Assembly (NCBI GenBank): GCA_036346255.1
Contig: CM070632.1
Location: 34,436,657 to 34,500,656 of the forward strand
Source of the DNA: Ampelocalamus luodianensis
Lineage: Eukaryota; Streptophyta; Magnoliopsida; Poales; Poaceae
Length of the DNA: 64,000 nucleotides
Direction of reading: 5' to 3'
Shown: piece by piece, positions 31,018 to 43,109 of the stretch
Numbering within the stretch: position 1 is the first letter of the stretch
How the letters are laid out: the number at the start of each line of letters is the position of its first letter
The notes under the pieces: generated by a model
Told to the model about the DNA's origin: nothing
The model's database searches: none
What the model saw: only the letters and a program-made list of their open reading frames with translations
Program-made: the position numbers and the translations under genes

Positions 31018-31274
31018 GTTGAGGAACCGTCGCTGGCGAGTCTAGTCCAAGCGATTACCTCGTAGACAAACTCAGAATCGTAAGAACAATGCAAGAACAC
31101 AAGAACAGAATAATAGATGAACACAGAGATATGAGGGGATTTCGAGTTTCTCTTTATTGCTCTTCTCAATGATCGTGTACAATGGTTGGGGATCCCCCTC
31201 CTATATATAGGCTATAGGTGGATGACGTGCCCACCTGGGTCAGGACTTCTGGTCGTGGACCCGGTTTCTTAACA
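31018..31274 (-). repeat. Copia 5' LTR on the minus strand
   Basis: On the minus strand this 257-bp LTR starts TGTTAAGAAACCGGGTCC, has CCTATATATAGG as a TATA region (about 31203), and ends GGTTCCTCAACA. It is followed on that strand by CGTTATCAGCATG, a primer-binding site used by some plant copia elements. The internal sequence therefore runs leftwards from 31017. No partner LTR is found. Confidence 0.8.
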
Positions 31275-31294
31275 GAATCAGACCAAACCTTTGT

Positions 31295-31430
31295 GGGATC
31301 TGTGTTGCCTCTGCTTGTGGGGCCGGCCCCACTAGCTCCGCTCTACCACTGTATGGTACTATACTGTACTAGGAGGTGGATTGCGGTGAATAGTCCGGCC
31401 ATACGTGGGTGATGGAAGCAATGCTTAGGC
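31295..31430. repeat. Repeat B, copy 1
   Basis: A segment with GCTCCGCTCTACC, GGAGGTGGAT and CCGGCCATACGTGGGTGA is repeated at 34095-34215. It lies right of the copia LTR end. Confidence 0.75.
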
Positions 31431-31734
31431 CATGTATAATGAGTTTATATCAACTGTTTATAGTCTCTATTACGTAAGATTTAAGCTGATTTGGATGAAA
31501 GAGAATAAAGACAGAGAAATGTGATGTCTGCAATCCTGTAACCGACTGTATCACCAGAACTAAGGTGACTATTCAACCACATTTCTTAGATCTATGAAAG
31601 TATTAAAAGATTGTGTGATTTATAAAGACAAGTAAAAAGATCTATTGTATAACTTGACTTTAGTGCTGTCTACAGATGATATAGAAAATTACTATAGACA
31701 ACAGTTATCTGTACCATTGTATATACCTTAGGCA

Positions 31735-32585
31735 TATAGTGGTACTCTGTGTATCTTTATGTGTTTGTACACTTGTTGCTGTATATGCGTCATAAACTTC
31801 AACACCTTCACTTGGGTGAAAACCAATTCAACTCGCCACGTATTCAGGATTTCCTGGAATCTTTCTTACCGACAGGTTTCGTCGGATTTACATAAACACA
31901 TACACGATGGGGGGCATATCTAGTTCACCCTGATGTTTAGTGCATCATCTTCAAAACACGGTACAAATAATCATAAAAAATTCTGATTTTTTTTATGTTA
32001 GATACGTCATGATGCAAACAACCATCCTGAAAAGAAAAATCAACCTAAAACACAAGGATATTAGGAGAAATAAAAAAAAAAATCAAATTTCACTTAATAG
32101 TAGCTCCATCCTTTCCTTTTATTTTCGAATTTCATTTTCAACAGGATGTGTCTTTTTTGTTTCTTTATGTGTAGATTGAATTTAGATTTGAATTTTTATG
32201 GCATGATGCATTGATTTTGTGTCAACATTGTAAAAAAAAATTCGGAATTTTCATGATCAACTGCATCGAGTTTCGAAGAAGATGCACTGGATACACCAAA
32301 AGTCAATGCAGTAGATATTTTCCCGGTAGGATGGTAGTACCGTGATAGGTATTAGAAATCCCCTTCCTGGGAGAACATGACGATCAATAACTAACTCGTA
32401 TATTTATAGTAGAGCCGTTGTAACGATTCAACCTTCTATGGTTTAGAAAACAAAACATGGCATATATATCCAACTACTCAACATGGTTAAACAAAAGCAT
32501 GTTGTGCAATTAACACGCACGCATGACCTATTCTAAATTGACATCATCGTTGACTTGCAACATGTTCAGCACCAAACATTATTCC
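31735..32585. repeat. Repeat A, copy 1 (about 0.85 kb, AT-rich)
   Basis: It begins with GTGTATCTTTATGTGTTTGT and CTTCACTTGGGTGAAAACCA. It ends with AACATGGTTAAACAAAAGCA and ACTTGCAACATGTTCA. The same order recurs at 35565-36390, and the first part again at 34215-34490. No coding frame is conserved between copies. Gene-like or transposon-like motifs were not recognised. Confidence 0.85.
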
Positions 32586-33430
32586 TTTAGGTCTTGTTTG
32601 GGATTCATGACTAAATTTTAGGTACGGCCCGATCGCAAGTGTGGACGGAAGAGTATTACCTAAAAGCAAAAGAATTCGTATACAAATTATTTTACAATTA
32701 CACTAATAAAAGTATATGACACTAAATGGAATCAACAACTACAATCTGCATGCGAAAATATAAGACATCGAGAAATAGCTCAGAAATGAATCTTAGTCAA
32801 CAATTTGCTACTAAGTTATCGAACATAATAGATTGAACAAAAGATGAGACAAAGAAGAAGCAACCTGTGAGAGATGGATGAGTAGACATTGTAGTGCAGC
32901 TTGCAGGTTACTGGCTTGTTGCCACTGCGCTACACCCGGCCAGCCTCCCCCCTGCACGACCAGGCCTCAAGGTTCAATCTCCCAAGCCCCAAACCACCAA
33001 TGCCTTCCACCCGTTCGCTTGAACGTGTCGCACCGCGTCACCGCCCTCGTTTTCTCGCTCAAAGGCGCCACTGAGCTGTCAAGGTTGCCAAGGGCCTAGG
33101 CGCCGACTCACAGCTCTGGCATGCCCACTTGCTGGCTTTGTATCGCGCTCGCGCTGCTAGGGTTACACCACACACAAGCAGGGTAGCAGGAGATGTGTCA
33201 CTACAGGGGTCGGGCGAAACAAGATTAGGGCAAACCTAGCTAGCTCCCTCCATAGGCCTTAGCAGGCTTTGGCAAGGTGGCCCACCATCCTGAAGATGTC
33301 CCAAGAAGGTCTCCTTCTGAACAAGCGGCGGGGTAGCTGCATCCAGCGTCTTCTTTGGGGACGAGAAGACTAGTCCTCGGCGGGAAGGTGGTTTCCGGTC
33401 AACGGTAGCTCTGACGGACAACAGAGCTCG
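32586..33430. other. Unassigned stretch
   Basis: About 850 bp without a supported gene. The part from 32880 to 33430 is moderately GC-rich with short frames on both strands, none resembling a known family. Confidence 0.5.
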
Positions 33431-33439
33431 CCAGAATGT

Positions 33440-33720
33440 TGGGCCCCGTCCCTACCTCGCTAGCTTCCTTTTTTCCTTTAGAGGTTTTAGCAAAGGCAGC
33501 TAAGGGAAAGAGCCCCTTTGCTAATTAAGCTGTCTAGGTCCATCTTTTCTGCTTTCTCTCAGGTATCTCGTTCTCGTAAGCCTTAATAGCCCGACATTAG
33601 GCTTTATTGGCCACCTGGTTCAGGTTCTCCTTCCTTACCAAGACTCCATCATCGAAAGCAACAGCGGACTTTATACTAGTAGCTGCGTATAAATTAGGAA
33701 AAGTTAGTTGAAGCATGTAC
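33440..33720. repeat. Repeat C, copy 1
   Basis: A segment containing GAAAGAGCCCCTTTG, ATCTTTTCTGCTTTCTCTC, TTAGGCTTTATTGGCCA and CGGACTTTATACTAGTAGCT is repeated in the same orientation at 43110-43430. The two copies now lie on either side of copia element 3. Confidence 0.85.
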
Positions 33721-34094
33721 AGGAAAGACGTAGAGAGGAGACACATGACACTAATTGAACTCAAATCACCAAATATTTAAAAAAATAATATAAATAAACT
33801 ATATAGAATTCAAAAATTACAAAATAAAATTATATAAATATTTCAAAAAATAAATATGACTAACGGACCATGCCGTGTCTAGAATGTGTCAAGCCAGGTC
33901 CGACCCTATCCGGCCCGTTCACGTGGTGAAACGAGGACAACAGTAAATATGTTTCGGATCGAGCCAGCTAGCACCGCCCATTTGCCCATCTCTAGATATC
34001 CTATATAAGCTCGTGCTCATGGCATACATCCCTACATAGTACGTACGGCCGGCACACGCCTCCCATGGCCTTTTTTTTTCTCCTGTGCTTCCTC
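33721..34094. other. Unassigned AT-rich stretch
   Basis: No supported gene or repeat is seen here. Confidence 0.5.
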
Positions 34095-34490
34095 TGAAAT
34101 CCCATGCGGGATCTGCGCGTGGGGCTTCGCTGGCTCCGCTCTACTGCTGTACTGGGAGGTGGATCGCGGTGAACGAATCCGGCCATACGTGGGTGACGGA
34201 GGTAATGCTTAGGCCCACGCCGTACGTAGGTAGTACTCGGTGTATCTTTATGTGTTTGTACACTTGTTGCCGTGTACGTATGCGTCATAAATTCGTGCTC
34301 GTCTAAGTTGGAGGATAAAAATACCAGCGCTAACCGGCCGGTTGGTTGCCTATGGGGGACCGGATATTCTGGCCGGCTTTGGTAAATTTAAAACCGGATG
34401 GTATATTTAAAAGTGAAATTTCAACGCCTTCACTTGGGTGAAAACCAATTCAACTTTCGACATGTATTCAGGATTTCGAGGAATCAGCTT
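34095..34490. repeat. Repeats B and A, second copies, interrupted
   Basis: Repeat B (34095-34215) is followed at once by the beginning of repeat A (to about 34290). Repeat A resumes at about 34425 (CTTCACTTGGGTGAAAACCA). The roughly 135 bp between them (GTGCTCGTCTAAGTTGG to AAAGTGAAATTT) are absent from the other two copies. Confidence 0.75.
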
Positions 34491-35544
34491 TTTCTAGCCT
34501 TGATTTATATTTATATCGTAAATCAACTTCGAAACGCACAAGGTCGGAGGCTGCGGTACATTGTTATATGATCTGTATGCCACGTATTTCCCTCGGTCGG
34601 TTCATGTATAAGCTTATCTAGTCTGTGGCACAATACAGTATCAAATAATATCATCCACATTAAACTGATAAATTAACAAAGAGTGCCATATTTGATCGGG
34701 GTACATGGGATAATACTCCCTCCTCCTTCATCTCGATTGCAATAAACCCGCGCATGTATCATGTAATGCTTGTAACACTTCAAATGTCGTCAATTTTATG
34801 TATAAAAATATACATTGCAATTCCATTGGAAACCTTAACTTCCGAAACCTTAATTCTGTTATGAGTACTTTGTGTGGGAATTCATGAAACCCTAATTTCT
34901 ACAATCTAAATTTTGAGACCTAAATCCTTAATTTTTGAGACAATTTCAGAACACATATAAAATTGTCAAAACATTACACTATCAATTCCACTACGTGAGG
35001 AGCCTTCAAAACAAAATTTATAATTTTTGGAGCTCATTTTCTACATTTATAAATTCGTACAAACAGTACACTTATATGAAATTGCGAGAAAAATATGGAA
35101 CGAATAAAATTATAAAAAATTTACACAAGCAAGTACACTGTGTCGGAAGGCTTCACATAAAATTTTATAATTTTTTAAACTCATTTGCTATATTTTAAAA
35201 CTCCTACAAACAACGCTGAAACCCTAATTTTAGGAGGAGAGAGAAGATGGCCCACCGCACGGTGGCCGTGTGGCAGGAGGACAAGTGTTGGACGGGGAGG
35301 GCCGGTCGTACGGTGGTCGCACGGTAGGAAGTCATTTTTGAAAAATTATTCTTATAAATACAGGACAAAAATGCGTCAATACGGCCATTCCAGTGGCGTT
35401 CGATACATGTGATTTTTTTTTTTGCAAAATTCTATAAAACAGTGGAAATTTTACAATAATTAACCCTATGTAGCTAGATAATCATGTATTTGACCCACAA
35501 AATTCCAATTTTGTCTACGCCATTGGGCCATTCTTTAATCTATC
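34491..35544. other. Unassigned AT-rich stretch
   Basis: About one kilobase rich in A and T, with no supported gene. A short GC-rich patch lies at 35245-35330. Confidence 0.5.
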
Positions 35545-36400
35545 GCTTAGGCACACGTCGTACCTAGGTGGTACTCGGTGTATCTTTATGTGTTTGTACG
35601 CTTGTTGCTGTATATGCGTCATAAATTTCAACACCTTCACTTGGGTGAAAACAAATTCAACTTTTGCCATATATTCTGGATTTCATGGAATCAAATGGTC
35701 ATATACACGATGGGAGGGCGTGTCCATTGCCATCCTGACTTTTGTTACTCCCTCTTCAAAATATGATGTGTATGGTTATGAAAAATTCTAAAAAAATTGT
35801 TAGTTACATCATGATGCAATCAACTACCCTAAAAAATTTAACCTAAAACACAACGCATATTAGGAGAGAAAAAAAAAGAGAGAGAAATTTCACTGTATAG
35901 TAGCTTTATCCTTTTCTTTTATTTTCGGATTTTATTTTCAACAGGATTTGTCTTTTTTGTTTCTCCATGTGTAGATTGAATTTAGATTTGAAATTTTGTG
36001 CTACGATAGATTGATTTTGTGTCAACATTGTCAAATTTGTTTCAGAATTTTCATAATTAATTGCATCATGTTTTAAAGAAGATGCACAGGAATACACCGA
36101 AAGTTAGATGCCCTAAATATTTACCCGATAGGATGGTAGTACCGTGGTAGGTATTACAAATCCCTCTTTGGGAGAACTTGACCATCGATAACTAACTCGT
36201 ATATATATCTATAGTAGAGCCGTTGTAACAATTCAACCTTTCTATGGTGTAGAAAACAAAACATGGCATACATATCCAACCACTCAACATGGTTAAACAA
36301 AAGCATGTTGTGCGACGATAAACATGCATGCATCACCTATTCTAAATTGACATCATCATTAACTTGCAACATGTTCAACACCAAACATTCCTACTACTGT
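35545..36400. repeat. Repeat A, copy 3
   Basis: The most complete partner of the copy at 31735, with the same blocks in the same order. A shorter piece of its middle (TTTTAATTTTCTGATTTCC to GTAGAGTGAATTTAGATTT) is repeated again at about 36465-36590, just before copia element 3. Confidence 0.85.
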
Positions 36401-36635
36401 CCTCGGAAGAAAAAAACCGACTACTCAGCAAGGTTTTCCTTCAAAGATTCTCACCTATTCTTTTGTCCTTTTAATTTTCTGATTTCCTTTTCAGCCGGAT
36501 TTGTCCTTTTTATTTATCCACATGTAGAGTGAATTTAGATTTAGTTTTTTGCGGCACGACAGATGATTTTATGTCAATGCTATCAATTTTTCTTTTTCTT
36601 TTTACTATTGCCCCCATATTTTCAAGAGGAGAACA

Positions 36636-37625
36636 TGTTAGAAATTGGCCCATATGAGTGAGGCCCATTTTCTATAATTCCAAAGCATTTATGGGTTAGT
36701 ACCATATTGCTAAGACAAGGTGGAAGTGACCAACATATAAGGTGGAGTCCTTGCCACTCCTTGAAACATGTAACACATGGATGGATGAGGATGGCATGAG
36801 GAGGGCTCTGGCTAAACACACACACGCACGCACGCCTGCTCATGTTCAGCTTTTCGCGTGAAAATCGCGTGACTTGTGACTTGCGACGCGCGATCGTGCC
36901 GTGACGTGGCACGCCATTTGGCGCACTAAGTCCACCTTATTTTTGCCGAACCATGCATCTCTCTCTCTGCTTGAATGAGATTCAAATGTTTAAATTTCAG
37001 GCTTTATTGAGTGATGATGACAGCGCTTACGGTGGGTAAATGATCGTTATGTGACGATTACCGATGGGTAAAAGGCTGGTTAAGTGTGACGATTACGATG
37101 GGTAAATGGTGGTTAAGTGTGTCGCTTACTGGGGTAAATGGTCATTTAACTGTCGCTTACGATGCGCATCTATATATGTCCGAGACGCCCATTGCATAGT
37201 GAGTACAAGAATAGCCTCCATTTCTTCTTCCTTCTAATTGCGGCTGGCAGCATCGCGCCGTCGAACCTCGCCGACTCTTCTTCTCGGCTGCACCGTGAAG
37301 AAGGGAAGCGTATCTCCGAACCGTTGTCGCCGTGGAGACTTGCACGAGGCGGCAATAAGGTTTCTGGCAGCGATCTGCGACCGCTTCTGTCGCAGATCGC
37401 GACATCTACGCTTACGCGATCGCATCAACTCGCGCTTCTTGCTCTTCATCGGACCCATCCGTAAGTCTACCGTGTGATTGATAGACTTGTTTACATCCCG
37501 GTTTTCATATATTGTGAAGTACAATAAGTTGTCCGCTAGCGATCGCTTTTTATGCATCATTAGTCTTTTGCAATATTTGCCTTCTAATAAAATTTGGAAT
37601 TAAAATATTGCCCTCATTTTTAACA
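36636..37625 (+). repeat. Copia element 3, 5' LTR
   Basis: It begins TGTTAGAAATTGGCCCATAT and ends CTCATTTTTAACA. The U3 part has about five tandem units of roughly 30 bp with the core TACGxTGGGTAAATGGT (37010-37165), just before CATCTATATATGTCC, a likely TATA box. The sequence after the LTR (TTCCGTAAACC) is not a standard primer-binding site. Confidence 0.92.
37010..37165 (+). repeat. U3 tandem repeats of copia element 3
   Basis: About five units of the form (G/C)(A/C)TTACG(A/G)TGGGTAAATGGT(C/G)GTTAAGTGTG lie directly upstream of the TATA region. The 3' LTR has the matching array at 42395-42545. The position suggests promoter or enhancer elements; this is inference. Confidence 0.8.
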
Positions 37626-37659
37626 TTCCGTAAACCTTATTGTAAACTTTGTTGCAACA

Positions 37660-38440
37660 CAACTATGGTGGAGCTTCGATGCTATGAAACCCGAGAGGTT
37701 TTCTCGTCGAAATTCCGTAGATGGCGCATCAGAGCCAAGTTCGCTCATGTCTTTGAAATGTGGTGGGTAATCCACCCACAGATCCGCTACTGATGACCGA
37801 TATATGCGCCGATAATGCGAACAACACGCTCTTGGTCGCTTTCGACCATTCCGCGATCAGCTCTATGATGTGTACATGGACTATAAGTCCGCCACGAGTT
37901 GTGGGATGCACTAGAGCACAAATATGCAGAGGCAGAGGCGGTCGCCGGCTCTATATGTGTGAGCAATTCTTCGACTTTACCATGGATGAGGCTAAGTCCA
38001 TAGTTGGACAAGCTCATGATCTCCACTATTGGTTGGTGAGATTGCGCATCCTGGGTGTGTGTTGCCTCCTAAGTTTGTGGTGCGGGCATTGTCGCCAAAC
38101 TTCTGCTTTCTTGGCGGATTTTGCCACTAGCTTGAAACACAAGAGGAAGAGATTTCTGAAGATCTCATTGCCGCCTCGATGTGGAAGAAAAGGCAAGAGC
38201 AAAAGATGCACCCAAGACTTCCGTCGAACAATGCAAATTTTATAGAGAAAAGATCACAAAGAAGTACAAATCCAACAAAACGAACAAGACAACTAGCTTT
38301 AAGAAGAAAATCGAGAAAAGGATATGAAGAACATCACCGCTTGTGTGTGGGAAAACGGTCATATGGCGAAAGACTGTCATTTCGCAAAAGCAGAGATGGT
38401 GAACACCAAAGAAGAAGGTCATCAACGTGATCATAAGCGA
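37660..38440 (+). pseudogene. Copia element 3 gag
   Basis: Pieces include F-R-R-W-R-I-R-A-K-F, R-L-Y-M-C-E-Q-F-F-D-F-T-M-D-E-A and F-A-T-S-L-K-H-K-R-K, in changing frames. The zinc knuckle near 38342-38395 keeps N-G-H-M-A-K-D-C-H-F, but its second Cys position reads Trp in that frame. At least four frameshifts are needed to follow it. Confidence 0.8.
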
Positions 38441-38489
38441 GGCCTCGACTTCGGGAGGGTATAGTAATTCTCTGTTGTTTTTTCAGCAT

Positions 38490-39430
38490 GTCAATCCACC
38501 GATTGGTGGGTTGATACTGGTGCTAATGTTCACGTATGTTCGATATTTCCTTGTTTTCTTCTTACCAGCAACAGGGCTTCCTCCGTCATAATGGGAAACG
38601 GATCGCATGCTTCGCTCTGGTGTTGGCACGGTGAGAACCGGAAGCTTACTTCAGGGAAGACCGCCCACTTGAAGAACGTCAAACATGCTCCTACAATAAA
38701 CAAGAACCTCGTTAGTGGTTACATTCTATGTAGGGACGGTTATAAGCTAGTCTTTGAGTCAAATAAAATTGTAATGTCTAAGTTCGAATTTTGTTGGTAA
38801 AGGCTATGAGAGCGGAGGCTTGTTCCGCCTAAGTACTTTAGAGTCTTGTTATAATCTCAATGTTGCAATGGTTTAAATAAATGTGAGGCAAATATTTGGC
38901 ATTCTCGCTTCTGTCATATTGGTTTTGATAGTATTGCTAGAATGTCCAGATTAGATTTAATTCCAAAATGTGAAATTGTCAAAGGATCAAAGTGCTACCA
39001 TGTGTGCAAGCAAAGCAGACCTCGCAAACCTTTTAAGGGATTAGAGGACTAAAAGAACTTGGCACCATTAGATCTTGTTCATTCAGATTTGTGTGAAATG
39101 AATGGATTGTTGACAAAAGGAGGCAAAAGATATTTTTAACTTTTATTGATGATGCAACACGCCATCGCTATGTGTATTTGCTAAAAACTAAGGATGAAGC
39201 TTTATACTACTTTAAGAATTATAAGGCCGAGGTTGAGAACCAACTAGAGAAGAAAATAAAAGACTAAGGTCCGATCGTGGAGGAGAGTACATCTCTCATG
39301 AATTTTCTCAATTCTGCTCGAGCATGGAATAGTCCATGAATTTACACCACCATATTCACCCCAATCAAATGGGGTAGCCGAGAGGAAAACCGCACACTAA
39401 CGGACTTGGTTAATGCCATGTTAGAGAGTC
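38490..39430 (+). pseudogene. Copia element 3 protease and integrase
   Basis: The protease active site D-W-W-V-D-T-G-A-N-V-H lies at about 38498. The pre-integrase segment follows (38591-38797: M-G-N-G-S-H-A-S). The integrase zinc module is near 38895 (N-x-W-H-S-R-F-C-H-I-G-F), L-V-H-S-D-L-C-E is near 39075, and P-Y-S-P-Q-S-N-G-V-A-E-R, which contains the catalytic Glu, is near 39350. Frames change repeatedly. Confidence 0.8.
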
Positions 39431-39979
39431 TTTGGTATGCCTAAGACATGGTGGGGAAGCTATATTGACAAAGAACTTTAGTCCTAAACAGAGTAATCAC
39501 TAAAAGAGTGATATTACTCCATATGAGGGATGGAAGGAGAAAACCCAATGTCAATTTTCTGCGAACTTGGGGTGTTTGGCCAAGGTCAATATACCATTGC
39601 AGAAAAGAGAAAGCTTGGACCTAAAACAATCGATTGTATTTTTCTAGGATATGCTCATAATAGCACTACCTATAGATTTTTAGTAGTTAAATCGAAATTC
39701 TGAGATTATTGCTAACACAATAATGGAGTCTAGAGATGCTTCATTCTTTGAGGATTATTTTCCTATGAGAATAGCAGCAAGATTTCACAAACCGAGAATG
39801 TTCAAATTGAAAATAATCAAACTTCGAACTTCCCACCATCTCGAACCAATATGTGATATCCTCGAGGAGGATAACAATCTAGTCACGAAGCTCTTCGAGG
39901 AGCAAGAGACAAAGGGTTGAGAAACCTTTGGTGATGACTTTATTGTATACCTCGTGGATGATGTGCCAAAGACCCTTTC

Positions 39980-41420
39980 AGAGGCTTATGCATCTTCCGA
40001 TCTTGAGTATTGGAAAGAAGCATCAGTAGCGAGATGGACTCTATCATGGCTAATGGGACTTGGGAGATCACCGATCGTCCCATCGGTGCAAACTCAGAGG
40101 ATGTAAGTGGATCTTTAAAAGAAACTAAGACCGATGGTACTATTGAGAAGTACAAGGCAAGACTTGTGGCCAAGGGTTACACCTGAAAGAGGAGAAGATT
40201 TCTTTGATACCTATTCTCCTGTCGCGGACTAACCACCATCGAGTGCTCCTTGCGTTAGCATCCTCTTATGGTCTACATGTCCATCAAATGGATGTAAAGA
40301 CACTTTTCTTAATGGAGAGTTGGAGGAAGAAATCTATATGGATCAACCGATGGTTTTGTGATTTGGACAGAAAATAAGGTATGTAGATTATTGAAATCCT
40401 TATATGGTCTAAAGCAAGCACCTAAACAATGGCACGAGAAATTTGATAAAACTTTAACATCTACGGCTTTGTTGTGAATGAAGTCGATAAATGTGTATAC
40501 TATCGTTATGGTGGGGTCAAGGAGTGATCTTGTGCCTATATGTAGATGACATACTTATATTTGGAACAAACATCTGTAATTGACGAGGTCAAATCTTTTT
40601 ATCTCGATGCTTTGATATGAAAGACTTAGGAGAGGCGATGTTATTCAATATTAAATTAATCAAGAACGAGGATGGGATCACTTTGAGTCAATCCCATTAT
40701 GTCGAGAAAATCTTAAGCCGTTTTGGCTATGAGAATTGTAAAATTTCTCCAACTCCTATGATGCAAGCATTAAGCTTCAAAGAATCAAGGGTTAGGAAAA
40801 GATCAATTAAGATTTTCACAAATTATTGGATCACTTATGTATCTATCTGGTGCCACAAGACTGACATATCATTTGTCGTGAGCAAATTAAGTCGGTTTAC
40901 TTCTAACCCAGAGATGATCACCGGGAGGCACTTGAGAGAGTGTTGCGCTATTTGAGAGGCACAACCTCATACGGAATTCACTATCTTGGGCATCCTTCGT
41001 ATTAGAAGGATATAGTGATTCAAATTGGATCTCGATGCATGAGATCAAAGCTACAAGTGGTTATGTCTTTACACTAGCAGAGTCTGCAGCTTCATGGAGG
41101 TCGTGTAAGCAGACTATATTGACGAGGTCAACTATGGAAGCGTAACTTGTAGCACTAGACACGCCATCGTTGAGGTCGAATGGCTTAGAGAGCTTCGTTG
41201 GACTTGCCACCGGTTGCGAAACCAATACCAAAGAATCCTAATGTATTTGTGATAATCAAACAGTGTTGATTAAGGTTACAAGTACTAAGGATAACATGAA
41301 GTCCTCCGCATGTGAAGCGTAGGCTTAAATCGTCGTAAAATTGAGGAACTCCGAGTGATTACCGTGAATTATATACGTCTCGAGAAAAATCGCGCACCCT
41401 TTCACAAAGGGGCTAGCACG
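39980..41420 (+). pseudogene. Copia element 3 reverse transcriptase and RNase H
   Basis: Recognisable parts are K-Y-K-A-R-L-V-A-K-G-Y-T (about 40150), S-L-Y-G-L-K-Q-A-P-K-Q-W (about 40400), the catalytic Y-V-D-D (40539-40550) and the thumb segment 40617-40955 (M-K-D-L-G-E-A). RNase H follows, with L-R-G-T-T-S-Y-G-I near 40950 and damaged remains to 41420. YVDD is intact, but the frame is broken on both sides. Confidence 0.85.
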
Positions 41421-42016
41421 GGGCGATTTCCGTTGCGTCTATGGACATGGGAATGAGGCCCATTGGAGTTACAACTCAACAAGAACCCATACCTTTTGAT
41501 CGGAGATCCGTGACTTAGGCAATGGGAAAACAAGTTCATGTTGTAACAAGAGAGTATATATTCTTTGAATCCATGTCCTAATAGACAAATTACTCTCGAT
41601 CAGATGGAAGGATGGCATAAAGTCTTAATATATTCATTGTCCAAATGAGGAAAAGGTATTAGCCTGCAGGATACCTAGAAAGAATATACCTACTTAAGCC
41701 CAACTGTGAGGTCGCAGTTCACGAGAATAGGGCATTCTCTAGAAAGCTCATGAGCGATAAGGAGCATGACCAAATAACGCCCGCTTAGGCGCGGTTCTTT
41801 GACGACCTAGTATCGCTTGAGATTTCAAGTGAAATCTAATCACAAAAGCTGTGAATTCAAGGCATGGTCCATTCATCACCGTGAGAAGATGAATCTTGTC
41901 ATTCTAGGTGCAAGTTCAACCTGCACGACTTACACTAAAAGACGGTATATTAACAAGATTTCAAAGACAATATCTTTGATATCCTTTTTGCTTCTTGCTT
42001 TGGAATTGGTGGGGAT

Positions 42017-43007
42017 TGTTAGAAATTGGCCCATATGAGTGAGGCCCATTTTCTATAATTCCAAAGCATTTATGGGTTAGTACCATATTGCTAAGACAAG
42101 GTGGAAGTGACCAACATATAAGGTGGAGTCCTTGCCACTCCTTGAAACATGTAACACATGGATGGATGAGGATGGCATGAGGAGGGCTCGCTAAACACAC
42201 ACGCGCGCGCGCGCGCGCTGTGTCACAGATTTTCGCGTGAAAAATCGCGTGACTTGTGACTTGCGACGCGCGGCCGCGTGCGTGACGTGGCACGCCATTT
42301 GGCGAACCAAGTCCACCTTATTTTTGCTGAACCATGCATCTCTCTCTCTCGCTTGAATGAGATTCAAATGTTTAAATTTCAGCTTTATTGAGTGATGATG
42401 ACGATTACGGTGGGTAAATGATCGTTAAGTGTACGATTACGATGGGTAAAAGGTGGTTAAGTGTGACATTACACGATGGGTAAATGGTGGTTAAGTGTGT
42501 CGCTTACGCTGGGTAAATGGTCATTTAATCTGCTCGCTTACGATGCGCATCTATATATATGTCCGAGACGTCCATGCATAGTGAGTACAAGAATAGCCTC
42601 CATTTCTTCTTCCTTCTAATGCATGCCAGATCGCGCTGCCGTCGAACCTCGCCGACTCTTCTTCTGGCGTGCACCGTGAAGAAGGGAAGCGGTATCTCGA
42701 ACCGTTCTTTGCTGTGGAGACTTGCACGAGGGCGGCAATAAGGTTTCGGGCAGCGCATCTGCGACCGCTTGTCGCATCGCGCGACATCTACGCTTCTACG
42801 CATCGCATCAACTCTGCGGCGCTTGCTCTTCATCGACCCATCCGTAAGTCTACGTGTGATTGATAGACTTGTTTACATCCTGGTTTTCATATATTGTGAA
42901 GTACAATAAGTTGTGCACTAGCGATCTTGCTTTATGCATCATTAGTCTTTTGCAATATTTGCCTTCTAATAAAATTTGGAATTAAAATATTGCCCTCATT
43001 TTTAACA
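42017..43007 (+). repeat. Copia element 3, 3' LTR
   Basis: A 991-bp LTR preceded by GGTGGGGAT (polypurine tract). It matches the 5' LTR over its whole length but with many one- to three-base indels, most of them in CG-rich places (for example 42200-42290 and 42690-42840). Confidence 0.92.
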
Positions 43008-43109
43008 GAACACGGAAATTAAATTAAAATCTCGACATATTCACAAAGATAGATCGGGAATTTGAGCTTCGCAAACAAGCCCTAAAAAATGTTCCCTTAA
43101 TTACGTCAC

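Larger units (their letters stand above)
36636..43007 (+). mobile_element. Copia element 3, complete but decayed
   Basis: Two LTRs of about 990 bp (36636-37625 and 42017-43007) flank a 4.4-kb interior with gag, protease, integrase, reverse transcriptase and RNase H in copia order. A perfect 5-bp duplication GAACA (36631-36635 and 43008-43012) bounds it. The interior is broken by many one- and two-base indels and no long frame survives. Confidence 0.93.
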
